DNA from: an uncultured Bacilli bacterium
GTDB taxonomy: Bacteria; Bacillota_I; Bacilli_A; RF39; UBA660
Length of the DNA: 36,832 bases
Assembly: GCA_947627385.1 (NCBI GenBank)
Contig: CANQVV010000005.1
Location: 1-36,832, forward strand
Direction: 5' to 3'
Shown piece after piece: positions 1 through 9,080 of this stretch. Positions within the stretch are counted from its first letter, which is position 1. Each line of letters starts with the position of its first letter. Under the pieces are notes generated by a model. The model saw only the letters and a program-made list of their open reading frames with translations, was not told where the DNA came from and did not search any database. The position numbers and the translations under genes are program-made.

Positions 1-89
1 AAATTTCTAACTATTAATGGCACCAATATTATTTCTATTATTACTCCTAGTACTATTAATTCTTTTCTATATTTGTTAATAACTTCCAT
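1..89 (-). CDS. Partial CDS (N-terminus of a probable membrane protein, truncated by window edge)
   Basis: Minus-strand ATG at 89..87 preceded by AGGAAGG; reads MEVINKYRKELIVLGVIIEIILVPLIVRN, hydrophobic; open to window edge. Confidence 0.55.
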   Translation of the reverse strand, partial: MEVINKYRKELIVLGVIIEIILVPLIVRN

Positions 90-110
90 ATTATACAATC
101 CTTCCTATTT

Positions 111-162
111 TATAACCGTATAGTTATATTTTATAGTTAAATTTTATAACCAAACAGTTATA
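111..162. promoter_or_regulatory. Two TATAAC-N6-GTTATA inverted repeats, candidate operators for the adjacent XRE regulator
   Basis: TATAACcgtataGTTATA at 111-128 and TATAACcaaacaGTTATA at 145-162, in the divergent intergenic region. Confidence 0.5.
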
Positions 163-214
163 ATGTCAAGCTGCTTTCTTTATAATATGAGAAATTAGAT
201 ATAGGTGATTAATT

Positions 215-442
215 TTGAATTTAATAAGACTTAAAGAAATTAGAGAGGATAGGGATTTAACTCAAAAAGAAATTGCAAAAATATTAAATATGACACAAGT
301 TCAATATTCAAGATATGAAACTGGTGTAAGATTAATTCCCATAGATAAACTTAATATTTTAGCAAATTATTATAATACAAGTGTTGATTACTTGATATGT
401 CGTACAGATGAAAGAAAGTCTTATCCTAAAAGTAAGGTATAA
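215..442 (+). CDS. XRE-family helix-turn-helix transcriptional regulator
   Basis: TTG start with AGGTGAT SD; LKEIREDRDLTQKEIAKILNMTQVQYSRYETG is a classic HTH_3. Confidence 0.9.
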   Translation: MNLIRLKEIREDRDLTQKEIAKILNMTQVQYSRYETGVRLIPIDKLNILANYYNTSVDYLICRTDERKSYPKSKV

Positions 443-476
443 AAAAATTATCAAAGTAGTATTGATAATTTTTTAT
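442..476. terminator. Bidirectional intrinsic terminator between convergent XRE gene and prmC
   Basis: AAAAAATTATCAA-agtagta-TTGATAATTTTTT. Confidence 0.75.
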
Positions 477-1192
477 ATTTTTTTATTACTTATAAATACA
501 TATCTTTCATAATTATTATAATCTTTTTCTAATTTTATATGGGAATTGGGTAAATAATTTAATATTATTTCTTTTATTTTTATAAATTCTTTATCTCCTA
601 TTTCAAATGCAATTAAATAATTATCATTTAAATTATTATGTATTTTTTCTAATATTATTTTATAAAAATATATCCCATTATCTTTTGCATATATAGCATT
701 ACTAGGTTCATATTTTATTTTTTCATCAACAATACTATTAAATGGTACATATGGAGGATTACTTATTATTAAATCAAATTTTACCTTAGATTTATAATTA
801 TTAATATCTTGTTTTTTAAAATTAATATCAACTTTATTAAGTAAGGCATTCTTTTTTGCTAAATTAATTGCTTTACTAGAAATATCGATAGCATTTATAT
901 TACAATCATAGTGTTTTTTTAAAGCTATTGCAATACAACCACTGCCAGTACCAATTTCTAAAATATTTGGTTTAACAATATTTAATTGTTTTAAATAACT
1001 AATTGTTTTTTCTACTAAATATTCTGTTTCAAATCTTGGTATTAAAACATCTTCATTAACCAATATATTACAATCATAAAAATCAACATTACCTATTATA
1101 TATTGAATAGGATATCCGGCATTTAATTTTTTTATAGCATCTTTTTGCTTACACTCTGGTATATATTTTTTTATTTGTTCTAAATCAGTCAT
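473..1192 (-). CDS. prmC: Peptide chain release factor N5-glutamine methyltransferase
   Basis: SAM motif EIGTGSGCIAIAL, NPPY motif; directly downstream of prfA with TAATG overlap. Confidence 0.93.
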   Translation of the reverse strand: MTDLEQIKKYIPECKQKDAIKKLNAGYPIQYIIGNVDFYDCNILVNEDVLIPRFETEYLVEKTISYLKQLNIVKPNILEIGTGSGCIAIALKKHYDCNINAIDISSKAINLAKKNALLNKVDINFKKQDINNYKSKVKFDLIISNPPYVPFNSIVDEKIKYEPSNAIYAKDNGIYFYKIILEKIHNNLNDNYLIAFEIGDKEFIKIKEIILNYLPNSHIKLEKDYNNYERYVFISNKKI

Positions 1193-2259
1193 TAGGAATT
1201 AAAATTTTCTCCGGCTAATTTTAAACGCATATCTTCGGTAATAAGAGCTTCAATTATTGGTTCTAAATGACCATTCATAACTCGATCAAGTTCCATAACT
1301 GAAAAATTAATTCGATGATCAGTAACTCTATTTTGGGGATAATTATAAGTTCTAATCTTTTCGGAACGATCACCAGTACCTATTTTACTTTTTCGCTCAG
1401 CTCCGACTTCTTGGGCTTGTTTTTGCATCATATCATCATGTAATTTAATACGAAGAAGACGCATGGCATTTTCTTTATTTTTAAGTTGACTTCTTTCAGT
1501 TTGACAACCTACTACTACTCCGGTTGGAATATGAGTTATACGGACAGCTGAATTAGAAGTATTAACTGATTGACCACCAGCCCCAGAAGAATGAAAAACA
1601 TCAATTTTTAAATCTGATTCTTTTATTTCAATATCAACATCTTCAACCTCTGGCATAACTAATACAGTTGCTGTTGAAGTATGAACTCTTCCTTGGGTTT
1701 CAGTAACAGGTACCCTTTGAACACGATGAGAACCACTTTCATATTTCAACTTAGAATATACATTATCGCCTTTAATCATACACTCTATTTGAGAGAATCC
1801 CCCAGATGTTCCTTCAATAGAATTTAATACTTCAAGCTTCCAACCATTAGCTTCGGCATAATATGAGTACATTCTAAATAAATCACCGGCAAAAATATTA
1901 GCTTCATCACCCCCAGCTGCACCACGTATTTCCATAATAACATTTTTACCATCATTTTCATCTTTGGGAACAAGTAATATTTCTAATTCACTTTTTATAC
2001 TAGCAAGTTTATTCGTTAATTCTTCAACCTCAGCCTCAGCCATTTCTTTTAATTCTGGATCATCTAAAACACTTTTAGCTTCTTCCAAGGCTTTTTCAAT
2101 TTCTTTATATTCCGTGTATTTATTAACTATATCTTCTAAATCACTTTGTTCTTTGGATAAATTTTTTAATTTATTATAATCGTTTAATATTTCGGGTTTA
2201 GTAAGTTCAAGCTTTAACTCTTCATATTTTTGGACTATATTATCTAATCTTTCAAACAT
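1192..2259 (-). CDS. prfA: Peptide chain release factor 1
   Basis: GGQ motif (HSSGAGGQSVNTSNSAVRITH), RF-1 architecture. ORF track starts at 2277, but ATG at 2259 has the SD (AAAGGTGATATT). Confidence 0.96.
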   Translation of the reverse strand: MFERLDNIVQKYEELKLELTKPEILNDYNKLKNLSKEQSDLEDIVNKYTEYKEIEKALEEAKSVLDDPELKEMAEAEVEELTNKLASIKSELEILLVPKDENDGKNVIMEIRGAAGGDEANIFAGDLFRMYSYYAEANGWKLEVLNSIEGTSGGFSQIECMIKGDNVYSKLKYESGSHRVQRVPVTETQGRVHTSTATVLVMPEVEDVDIEIKESDLKIDVFHSSGAGGQSVNTSNSAVRITHIPTGVVVGCQTERSQLKNKENAMRLLRIKLHDDMMQKQAQEVGAERKSKIGTGDRSEKIRTYNYPQNRVTDHRINFSVMELDRVMNGHLEPIIEALITEDMRLKLAGENFNS

Positions 2260-2316
2260 AATATCACCTTTTTTCAAGAAAAATTATAACATTATAAATA
2301 AAAAGTAGCAATCAAA

Positions 2317-3159
2317 TTAGAGATTTATCTTCGGAGCATCTTTAAATTTAAATAAACGAGACTTGGGATTTATTCTTTCTAATATTGGACCAATATAAGG
2401 TTTATCATAACTATCAGATAAGATTTCTCTTAAAGCTTCTTTATCCTCTTTGGTTATTTGCATTAAATTAATTAAATTTTTAAAATACATATCATCCCTT
2501 TGTAATCTTATTTGAGCTTCGATGACAGTACCTTCTAAAAATGGTTGAATAGAAATAATTGCTAATAAAAATTTATCAATATCTTCATAAGAATATTCTT
2601 TATGATATAATTCAAAAAGATATTTAGTACAGCGTAAATCTAAATCATAATCAAATTCTCCAATGGCATAACTATCGGTATCAATAAATATTGGTTCGTC
2701 ATTTTCTTGAATTAAAATATTTTGACATCTAACATCACCCATTGTAATACCCATTTGATGTAACCGTTGCATAGCATTAGATATTTTTATTATATATTTT
2801 GTAAAACTTGCTACATTATTACTTTTATAAAAAATTTCATCCAAACTTTTAAACTTACTAGTTTTTATAAAAGGCATATAATAGCCTTCTTTAAATTCAC
2901 CAAATGTACATAAACCTAGGGGAAAATTAAAAGATGGATCATTTAATTTAGATAATAATTCTATTTTTTTATATTTATATTTTAATTTTTTTTGAGCATT
3001 TTTAAGATAAAATTTCTTAAAAGCTAAATCATTTGCTATTTTAAAAACTTCTCCTTCGGCTCCACTACCTAATAATTCATATTCTTCATATAATTTCTTT
3101 TCTTCTAACTTTATTACAGGCATTGTTGCACCATTTATTAATTCTTTTTTATAACTCAT
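2317..3159 (-). CDS. Protein kinase-like (Ser/Thr or lipopolysaccharide-kinase fold) protein
   Basis: Gly-rich loop LGSGAEGEVFKI, VAIK-like LAFKKF, catalytic-loop-like GDVRCQNILI, metal-binding-like FIDTDSY. Confidence 0.7.
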   Translation of the reverse strand: MSYKKELINGATMPVIKLEEKKLYEEYELLGSGAEGEVFKIANDLAFKKFYLKNAQKKLKYKYKKIELLSKLNDPSFNFPLGLCTFGEFKEGYYMPFIKTSKFKSLDEIFYKSNNVASFTKYIIKISNAMQRLHQMGITMGDVRCQNILIQENDEPIFIDTDSYAIGEFDYDLDLRCTKYLFELYHKEYSYEDIDKFLLAIISIQPFLEGTVIEAQIRLQRDDMYFKNLINLMQITKEDKEALREILSDSYDKPYIGPILERINPKSRLFKFKDAPKINL

Positions 3160-3180
3160 AAATCCCCCTAAATTATCTAT

Positions 3181-4062
3181 CTAACTTTTTTTCTTAGGTA
3201 CAATATGAATATTGCAATGTTTTACCATATCATACTTTTTTTCAATTGAATCATGTATTTGTTCAACAATTTTATTAGCGTTATTTAAACTCATCTTACC
3301 ATCAACAGCTATTTCAGCATCAATGTATATCTTACTACCAAACATTCTAGTTTTCAAATCATTAATTTTTACAGTTTTATTTATTGACATAATAGTATCA
3401 ATAATTTCCTTAGTTGTTTCTTCATTACATGAAGTATCTAACATTTCAGCAATGGCTTCCATAAAGATTTCAATAGCTGATTTAGTAATTAAAACACAAA
3501 TTAATATACTACATAAAGAATCTAAAATTGGCATACCTAAACGAGCTCCTAAAATACCTATAAAAGATCCAATAGATGATAAGGCATCACTACGATGATG
3601 CCAAGCATCAGCTTTTAAAGAAGAAGAATTAATCTTTTTAGCATAATGCATTGTATAATGAAACATTCCTTCTTTAACTATAATAGATACTATTGCAGCA
3701 ATTAATGGATAAATACCAGGTATTTTTATAGTACTATTATTCATAATAGCTTTTATACCAATAAAACCTATACCTAAACCTGTAATAAGTAAAATAAATG
3801 ATAAAATAATGGCAAAAGCACTTTCAATTCTCTCATGACCATAAGGATGTTTATAATCTGCTTCTTTACTAGCCATAATCATACCAAAAATGACAATAAA
3901 GGTTGTAAAAACATCTGATAAAGAATGAACGGCATCAGATACCATAGCATTAGAATTTCCTATTAAACCTGTAATTAATTTAAATAAAAACAATAAAAAA
4001 TTTATAATAACAGTTACAAAAGCAACTTTTATACCAACATTATTCAATAATTTTTTCATCAT
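3181..4062 (-). CDS. Cation diffusion facilitator family transporter
   Basis: Six-TM pattern with SDAVHSLSDVFTTF and DAWHHRSDALSS (HxxxD) motifs and cytoplasmic C-terminal domain. Confidence 0.92.
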   Translation of the reverse strand: MMKKLLNNVGIKVAFVTVIINFLLFLFKLITGLIGNSNAMVSDAVHSLSDVFTTFIVIFGMIMASKEADYKHPYGHERIESAFAIILSFILLITGLGIGFIGIKAIMNNSTIKIPGIYPLIAAIVSIIVKEGMFHYTMHYAKKINSSSLKADAWHHRSDALSSIGSFIGILGARLGMPILDSLCSILICVLITKSAIEIFMEAIAEMLDTSCNEETTKEIIDTIMSINKTVKINDLKTRMFGSKIYIDAEIAVDGKMSLNNANKIVEQIHDSIEKKYDMVKHCNIHIVPKKKS

Positions 4063-4074
4063 AACTCCTTATAT

Positions 4075-4101
4075 AAAAAAGTGAAACAATAATGTCTCAC
4101 T
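4075..4101 (-). terminator. Intrinsic terminator downstream of rpoE
   Basis: Minus strand AGTGAGACA-ttat-TGTTTCACT-TTTTT. Confidence 0.6.
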
Positions 4102-4156
4102 AACTTAATTTATTTATAATATATGCTTTCTTTAAAATATTAGTTATAACATTTAA

Positions 4157-4597
4157 CTATTCTTGGGCTTGTTCATCCTCATCAATTATAACTAAATCTT
4201 TTAAATCATCATCTTCATCATCATTATCATCAAGTTCATTATCATAGAAAATATCTTCTTCTTCATTTTCTTCTTCTTCGTCTTCGACATCATCATTATT
4301 TTGATCTTCATCTACTATTTCTTCCTCATCTTCAACAACCATATTTTGAATATGTTTAGTAGCTAAATCCCAATAACCATTTGGCATTAAAACAAACTTT
4401 TTGTTAATAGATAATAATTCAAAAAAGTCAGTAATTCTTTCTTCCACCGTAGATTCTGGTAAATCTAAAACTTTACAAACTCTTTTAAATAAATCTAAAA
4501 GTTTCATTTTTTTACCATATTGTTGTAATACTAAATAAGCAATTTCATCATAACTCATTGATTCTAATTCTTCTTTTTTTATATCTTTTAAATTCAT
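4157..4597 (-). CDS. rpoE: DNA-directed RNA polymerase subunit delta
   Basis: HARE-HTH-like N-terminus (SYDEIAYLVLQQYGKKMKLLDLFKRV) followed by extremely acidic D/E tail. Confidence 0.92.
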   Translation of the reverse strand: MNLKDIKKEELESMSYDEIAYLVLQQYGKKMKLLDLFKRVCKVLDLPESTVEERITDFFELLSINKKFVLMPNGYWDLATKHIQNMVVEDEEEIVDEDQNNDDVEDEEEENEEEDIFYDNELDDNDDEDDDLKDLVIIDEDEQAQE

Positions 4598-4648
4598 AAA
4601 TATTTCTCCTTATTCTTTCTCATTATATGCATTATAATATAAATATTA

Positions 4649-4984
4649 CTATAACATTTGTATTATAATTGTTTTTTCTTCATCATCTAATTTATATTTT
4701 AAAGTAACTTCATTATCATTTTTTATAATTTTTGCCTCTACTACAAAGTCAAAAGTATAATTTTTTTCTTTAAGAGTATAAAAACCTTTATTTTCTTGAA
4801 AATTAATCTTAAAATTAAATTCTTGATTATCTCGTATATATGTCTTATTTTTTAAATCAATTATATTAATATTTTCATCTTCTTGATAAATTATTTTATC
4901 ATCATTATACTCACAAGTAACTTTTTCTTTATTAATAATTAAATTATTTGCATTATATAAACGCCAATTAATTAACTTGTTAAT
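4649..4984 (-). CDS. Un-called ORF, probable DUF1934/YwiB-family beta-barrel protein, apparent ATT start
   Basis: Hand translation from ATT 4984: (M)NKLINWRLYNANNLIINKEKVTCEYNDDKIIYQEDENINIIDLKNKTYIRDNQEFNFKINFQENKGFYTLKEKNYTFDFVVEAKIIKNDNEVTLKYKLDDEEKTIIIQML*; stop TAG 4649-4651; SD GAGGTG 5 nt upstream of ATT; adjacent to rpoE as YwiB-type genes often are. Confidence 0.6.
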   Translation of the reverse strand: MNKLINWRLYNANNLIINKEKVTCEYNDDKIIYQEDENINIIDLKNKTYIRDNQEFNFKINFQENKGFYTLKEKNYTFDFVVEAKIIKNDNEVTLKYKLDDEEKTIIIQML

Positions 4985-5081
4985 ATAATCACCTCTTTTG
5001 TCTTAAAAACTATAACATAGTATATATATAATTTCAACATAATTTTTTAGTTTTTTTACATAATAAACTTAGGTGATTAAA

Positions 5082-7028
5082 TTGCGAGTAGTAAAAATCT
5101 TATCAAAAATAACTTTATTTTCTTTTTTAGCATTTATAATTTCTTATATTGGAATTAATATTTATGCTTTAATTACTCCTAAATTAAATATAACTAATAA
5201 TGGTACTTATTATTTATATGACAATAAAGATAATTTAGTTTATCAAGGCAGTAGTACATCTTCTTGGGTTAGTTTAGATAAAATAGATGAAAAATTAGTA
5301 AATGCCGTAATTGCTATTGAAGATAAAAAATTTTATGATCATCATGGTTTTGATATTGCTAGAATTGCTAAGGCAATGTTTATTAATATTCAAAATGGTT
5401 ATATAGTCCAAGGAGCTTCAACTATTACGCAACAATTAGTTAAAAATTTATACTTAGATTTTGGTAAAACTTGGAAAAGAAAAATAGAAGAGGCTTTTTT
5501 AACAATTATTGCCGAAATTCAATATGATAAAAACGAAATTTTAGAAGCATATCTTAATACTATTAATTATGGTAATGGCAACTATGGAGTTAGTAATGCT
5601 AGTCATTATTATTTCAATAAAGATGCAAATGATTTAACTATGGAAGAAGCTATTATTTTAGCTGGTATTCCTAAAAGTCCTAATAAATTTAATCCAGTAT
5701 CAAATAAAGAAGAAGCTATTAGTAGAGCTAAAATAGTAGCTAAGGCCTTATATAATAATGAATTTATAGATCAAGATACTTATAATAATCTAAATTTTGA
5801 TAGTGTTGAAATTTATGGAAAAAATAATGAAAATAATTTACAAATGCTTATGTATTATCAAGATGCCGTATATAAAGAATTAGAAGATTTAGGAATTAAT
5901 AAAAGTATTTTAGAAACAGGAGGTTTAAAAATATATACTAATTTAGATATGGATAAGCAAACTAGTTTAGAAAAAAATATTTTAAATAATTTAAAAGCCG
6001 AAGATGAAGTACAAATTGCTAGTATAATAGTTGATCCTGAAACGGGTAAAATTGAAGCTTTAACTGGGGGATATGATTATGGTAAAAGTCAATATAATCG
6101 GGCTATTCAAGCTAAAAGACAAGTTGGATCTACTATGAAATCTTTTCTTTATTATGCAGCCTTAGAAAATAATTTAGTATCTTCTTCTAAATTTAAAAGT
6201 GAATATACTATTTTTAATATTAATAACAAACAAAGTTATTCTCCAACTAATTATAATAATAAATATGCCAATAAAGACATAACTATGGCTGCTGCTATTG
6301 CTTTTTCTGATAATGTATTTGCTGTAAAAACTAATCTTTTTTTAGGTACAGATAAACTTGTAGAAGTAGCTAAAAGAGTTGGGATAGAAGAAGAATTAAC
6401 ACCTCTACCTTCACTTGCCTTAGGTACAGGAGAAATTGCTATGATTGATTATGCAACTGGTTATGCAACATTAGCTAACTCTGGGTATAAAAAAGATTTA
6501 TATTTTATTAGAAAAATAGAAGATCCAAAAGGAAATGTTATTTATACTAAGGAAGAGAAAAAAAGTTTAGTTTTAAATCCTAATTATGTTTATATTTTAA
6601 ATGAACTTTTATCAAATACTTCAAGTAGTGCCTTTAAAGATTATACATCAGCAACTGCTAGTACTATTGCTAGTAAATTAAGTCGAAAATATGCTATTAA
6701 AACTGGAACTACTCCAACTGATTATTGGACTGTTGGTTATAATAAAGATGATTTAATGCTTGTTTGGCTTGGTTATGATAATAATCGAGAATTTACCAAA
6801 GGTTATAGTACAGTTGCCAAAAATATTTGGGCTGATACTATGGAAGAAATACAGACTGGTATTGAAGATAATTGGTATAAAACTCCTAATGATGTTGTTG
6901 GAATTATTTTAGATTCTGTTACCGGAGAAGTTACTAATGATCAAAGTCGAGCAATAATGTATTATTATTTAAAAGGTAGTGAACCAAATATTAGTAAAGC
7001 CCAAGTAGTTACAAAAGAAGAGGAATAA
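5082..7028 (+). CDS. Class A penicillin-binding protein (transglycosylase/transpeptidase)
   Basis: GT51 motifs IEDKKFYDHHGFD, GASTITQQLVKNLY; transpeptidase SxxK (STMKS), SDN, KTGTT. Track start 5073 GTG lies inside the SD AGGTGAT; TTG at 5082 is the likelier start. Confidence 0.92.
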   Translation: MRVVKILSKITLFSFLAFIISYIGINIYALITPKLNITNNGTYYLYDNKDNLVYQGSSTSSWVSLDKIDEKLVNAVIAIEDKKFYDHHGFDIARIAKAMFINIQNGYIVQGASTITQQLVKNLYLDFGKTWKRKIEEAFLTIIAEIQYDKNEILEAYLNTINYGNGNYGVSNASHYYFNKDANDLTMEEAIILAGIPKSPNKFNPVSNKEEAISRAKIVAKALYNNEFIDQDTYNNLNFDSVEIYGKNNENNLQMLMYYQDAVYKELEDLGINKSILETGGLKIYTNLDMDKQTSLEKNILNNLKAEDEVQIASIIVDPETGKIEALTGGYDYGKSQYNRAIQAKRQVGSTMKSFLYYAALENNLVSSSKFKSEYTIFNINNKQSYSPTNYNNKYANKDITMAAAIAFSDNVFAVKTNLFLGTDKLVEVAKRVGIEEELTPLPSLALGTGEIAMIDYATGYATLANSGYKKDLYFIRKIEDPKGNVIYTKEEKKSLVLNPNYVYILNELLSNTSSSAFKDYTSATASTIASKLSRKYAIKTGTTPTDYWTVGYNKDDLMLVWLGYDNNREFTKGYSTVAKNIWADTMEEIQTGIEDNWYKTPNDVVGIILDSVTGEVTNDQSRAIMYYYLKGSEPNISKAQVVTKEEE

Positions 7029-7048
7029 TTAACTATCCCTCTTCTTTT
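7013..7048. terminator. Bidirectional terminator between PBP gene and noc
   Basis: AAAAGAAGAGG-aataattaactat-CCTCTTCTTTT. Confidence 0.7.
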
Positions 7049-8323
7049 TTATTTATCAATTGTTATTGTATACCTAATCTCTTTAACATCATTTTCTTTT
7101 ACTATACTAATACGATAATTATTAGCACGTAAATCATCTTCTAACTTATTAATAAGAACATTAGCTGTTGTCATATCAACTTCATTAGATAATGAAATAT
7201 CATTTTTAGACTCAGTTGGAGCTAAAAAATCTAACATTTCTATTTCTTCTGGTTCACTTTGAACATTATCTAGTGGTAATTTTGTAGTATTATCACTATT
7301 TTGTTCTTCAATCTTTTCTTTTGGTTCTTCTATAATGTTCTTTTCTAATTCTAATGTTTTTCCTGAATCATTGTCTTCATCTGTATCACTAGATACTAAT
7401 GGTACAACTGGGGCATCTAAATCTATTTTTGGTTGACCTTCTAAAATATTTTGAACTGGGGCTGTACTTTGAGTAACTTGTTCAGTGACTGGCTTAATAT
7501 TAGAATCTGGAACACCCATATTAACTGACTCATCTTCTAAGAAATTAAAGAACTTATTTGGCATTGGTTTTTGTGAATCATCAGTTGGATTTGTAACATT
7601 TTGATTATTAATTGGATTATTAACACTAACTATATCCTCAGCATTTTTTCTTATATCAGCAATATTTGGTACAGGATCAATAATAGGTATTTCATCACCA
7701 CTAGTAGTTTTATTCATAGTTTCTTTTATTTTTTTATCTAAATCTCTAACTGTTAATCTTTCATCAAGAATTGTCTTTAACCAATTAATTTGTTCTTCGC
7801 TACTACCTAGTTGAAGTAAACTTCTAGCATGTCTTTCAGAAATTTTATTTTCAATCAGTGCATTTTGAACTTCTTCTGGTAATGTTAATAATCTTAATTT
7901 ATTAGAAACCGCAGATTGACTTAATCCCATTTTTTTAGCTAATTCTTCTTGGGTTAAATATCCTTTATCTAATAATGCTTTATATGATTTAGCCTCTTCA
8001 ATTGCTGATAAATCTTTTCTTTGAACATTCTCAACAATAGCAACTTCGGCACTTTCATTATCATTCATTTGAGAAATAATAGCAGGAACACTCATTAAAC
8101 CAGCTAATTTTGCCGCTTTATATCTTCTTTCACCAGCAATTATTTCATACTTATCACCAAGGCGTCTTAAAATAAGGGGTTGGATAATCCCATGTTCTTT
8201 TATAGAAGCTGCTAATTCTTTTAATGAATTGTCATCAAAAGTTAATCGTGGTTGAAAACGATTAGGAATTATATCTTCTATTGGTATATTTATAACTTGA
8301 TTTTCTTGTGATGTCGTATTCAC
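7049..8323 (-). CDS. noc: ParB/Noc-family nucleoid occlusion protein
   Basis: ParB CTPase motifs (GERRYKAAKLAG, ENVQRKDLSAIEEA), HTH SQSAVSNKLRLLTLP, ISERHAR; Noc-like C-terminus; position next to rsmG-mnmG; cognate NBS palindromes in the window. Confidence 0.85.
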   Translation of the reverse strand: MNTTSQENQVINIPIEDIIPNRFQPRLTFDDNSLKELAASIKEHGIIQPLILRRLGDKYEIIAGERRYKAAKLAGLMSVPAIISQMNDNESAEVAIVENVQRKDLSAIEEAKSYKALLDKGYLTQEELAKKMGLSQSAVSNKLRLLTLPEEVQNALIENKISERHARSLLQLGSSEEQINWLKTILDERLTVRDLDKKIKETMNKTTSGDEIPIIDPVPNIADIRKNAEDIVSVNNPINNQNVTNPTDDSQKPMPNKFFNFLEDESVNMGVPDSNIKPVTEQVTQSTAPVQNILEGQPKIDLDAPVVPLVSSDTDEDNDSGKTLELEKNIIEEPKEKIEEQNSDNTTKLPLDNVQSEPEEIEMLDFLAPTESKNDISLSNEVDMTTANVLINKLEDDLRANNYRISIVKENDVKEIRYTITIDK

Positions 8324-8366
8324 ACAATCTAGCCCCTTTACTTCATATTCTATATTTAATTTTACC

Positions 8367-9080
8367 CTATTTATTAATCTTTTTCAATGGCTTTTTTATT
8401 ATTTTATCATAGCTTCTTAATATATTTTGCTTAGTTGCTTTATTTTTTTGTATAACAATAATATTTCTTATTCCTAAATTATCAAAATTAAATTCAATTT
8501 TATTAATTATTTTACTATCTAAACATTCAATAGTAGAAAAAGATTCCTTTAATTCATCAACAACATTACCTTTAAGTGCTATAAATAAACCATTTTCTTT
8601 TACTAATGGAAGTGCTAGTTCAGAAAGTACACGTAAATTAGCAACAGCTCTTGATGTAACAATATCAAATTTATTTAAATTATTTTTAGCATAATCTTCT
8701 ACTCTGGCATTAATTAACTCTACCTCTAAATTTAATTTTTGAGATAATTCTTGTAAAAAATGGATTTTTTTATTATTACTATCTAAAAGAGTTACTTTTA
8801 AATTTGGATAAAATATTTTAATAACCATTCCTGGAAAGCCTGCGCCTGTACCGATATCTAAGAGATTATTAATTTTATTTAAATCAATAGCTTTAACAAT
8901 AGTCATTGAGTCATAAAAATGTTTTAAATAGATGGCTTCATCATCTTTGATTGCTGTTAAATTAGTATGTTCATTATATTCTTGTAAAAAATTTTTATAA
9001 ACTTCTAATTTTTCTAACATTTCATCAGTTATATTAATATTTAATTTTTTTATTTCTTCAATAAATACACTTTTATTCAT
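8367..9080 (-). CDS. rsmG: 16S rRNA (guanine527-N7)-methyltransferase
   Basis: LLDIGTGAGFPGMVIKI, VTSRAVANLRVLSELALPL; overlaps mnmG. Confidence 0.96.
   Translation of the reverse strand: MNKSVFIEEIKKLNINITDEMLEKLEVYKNFLQEYNEHTNLTAIKDDEAIYLKHFYDSMTIVKAIDLNKINNLLDIGTGAGFPGMVIKIFYPNLKVTLLDSNNKKIHFLQELSQKLNLEVELINARVEDYAKNNLNKFDIVTSRAVANLRVLSELALPLVKENGLFIALKGNVVDELKESFSTIECLDSKIINKIEFNFDNLGIRNIIVIQKNKATKQNILRSYDKIIKKPLKKINK

Noticed and set aside
1964-2179. ORF-track + strand ORF (71 aa) inside prfA
   Set aside because: Antisense to a strongly supported gene, low-complexity Ser/Leu composition, no SD.
3212-3598. 128 aa + strand ORF inside the CDF transporter
   Set aside because: Antisense shadow ORF of a conserved gene.
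4080-4101. GTGAAACA...TGTCTCAC as a degenerate parS
   Set aside because: Spaced arms with a T tract on the minus strand fit the rpoE terminator better.
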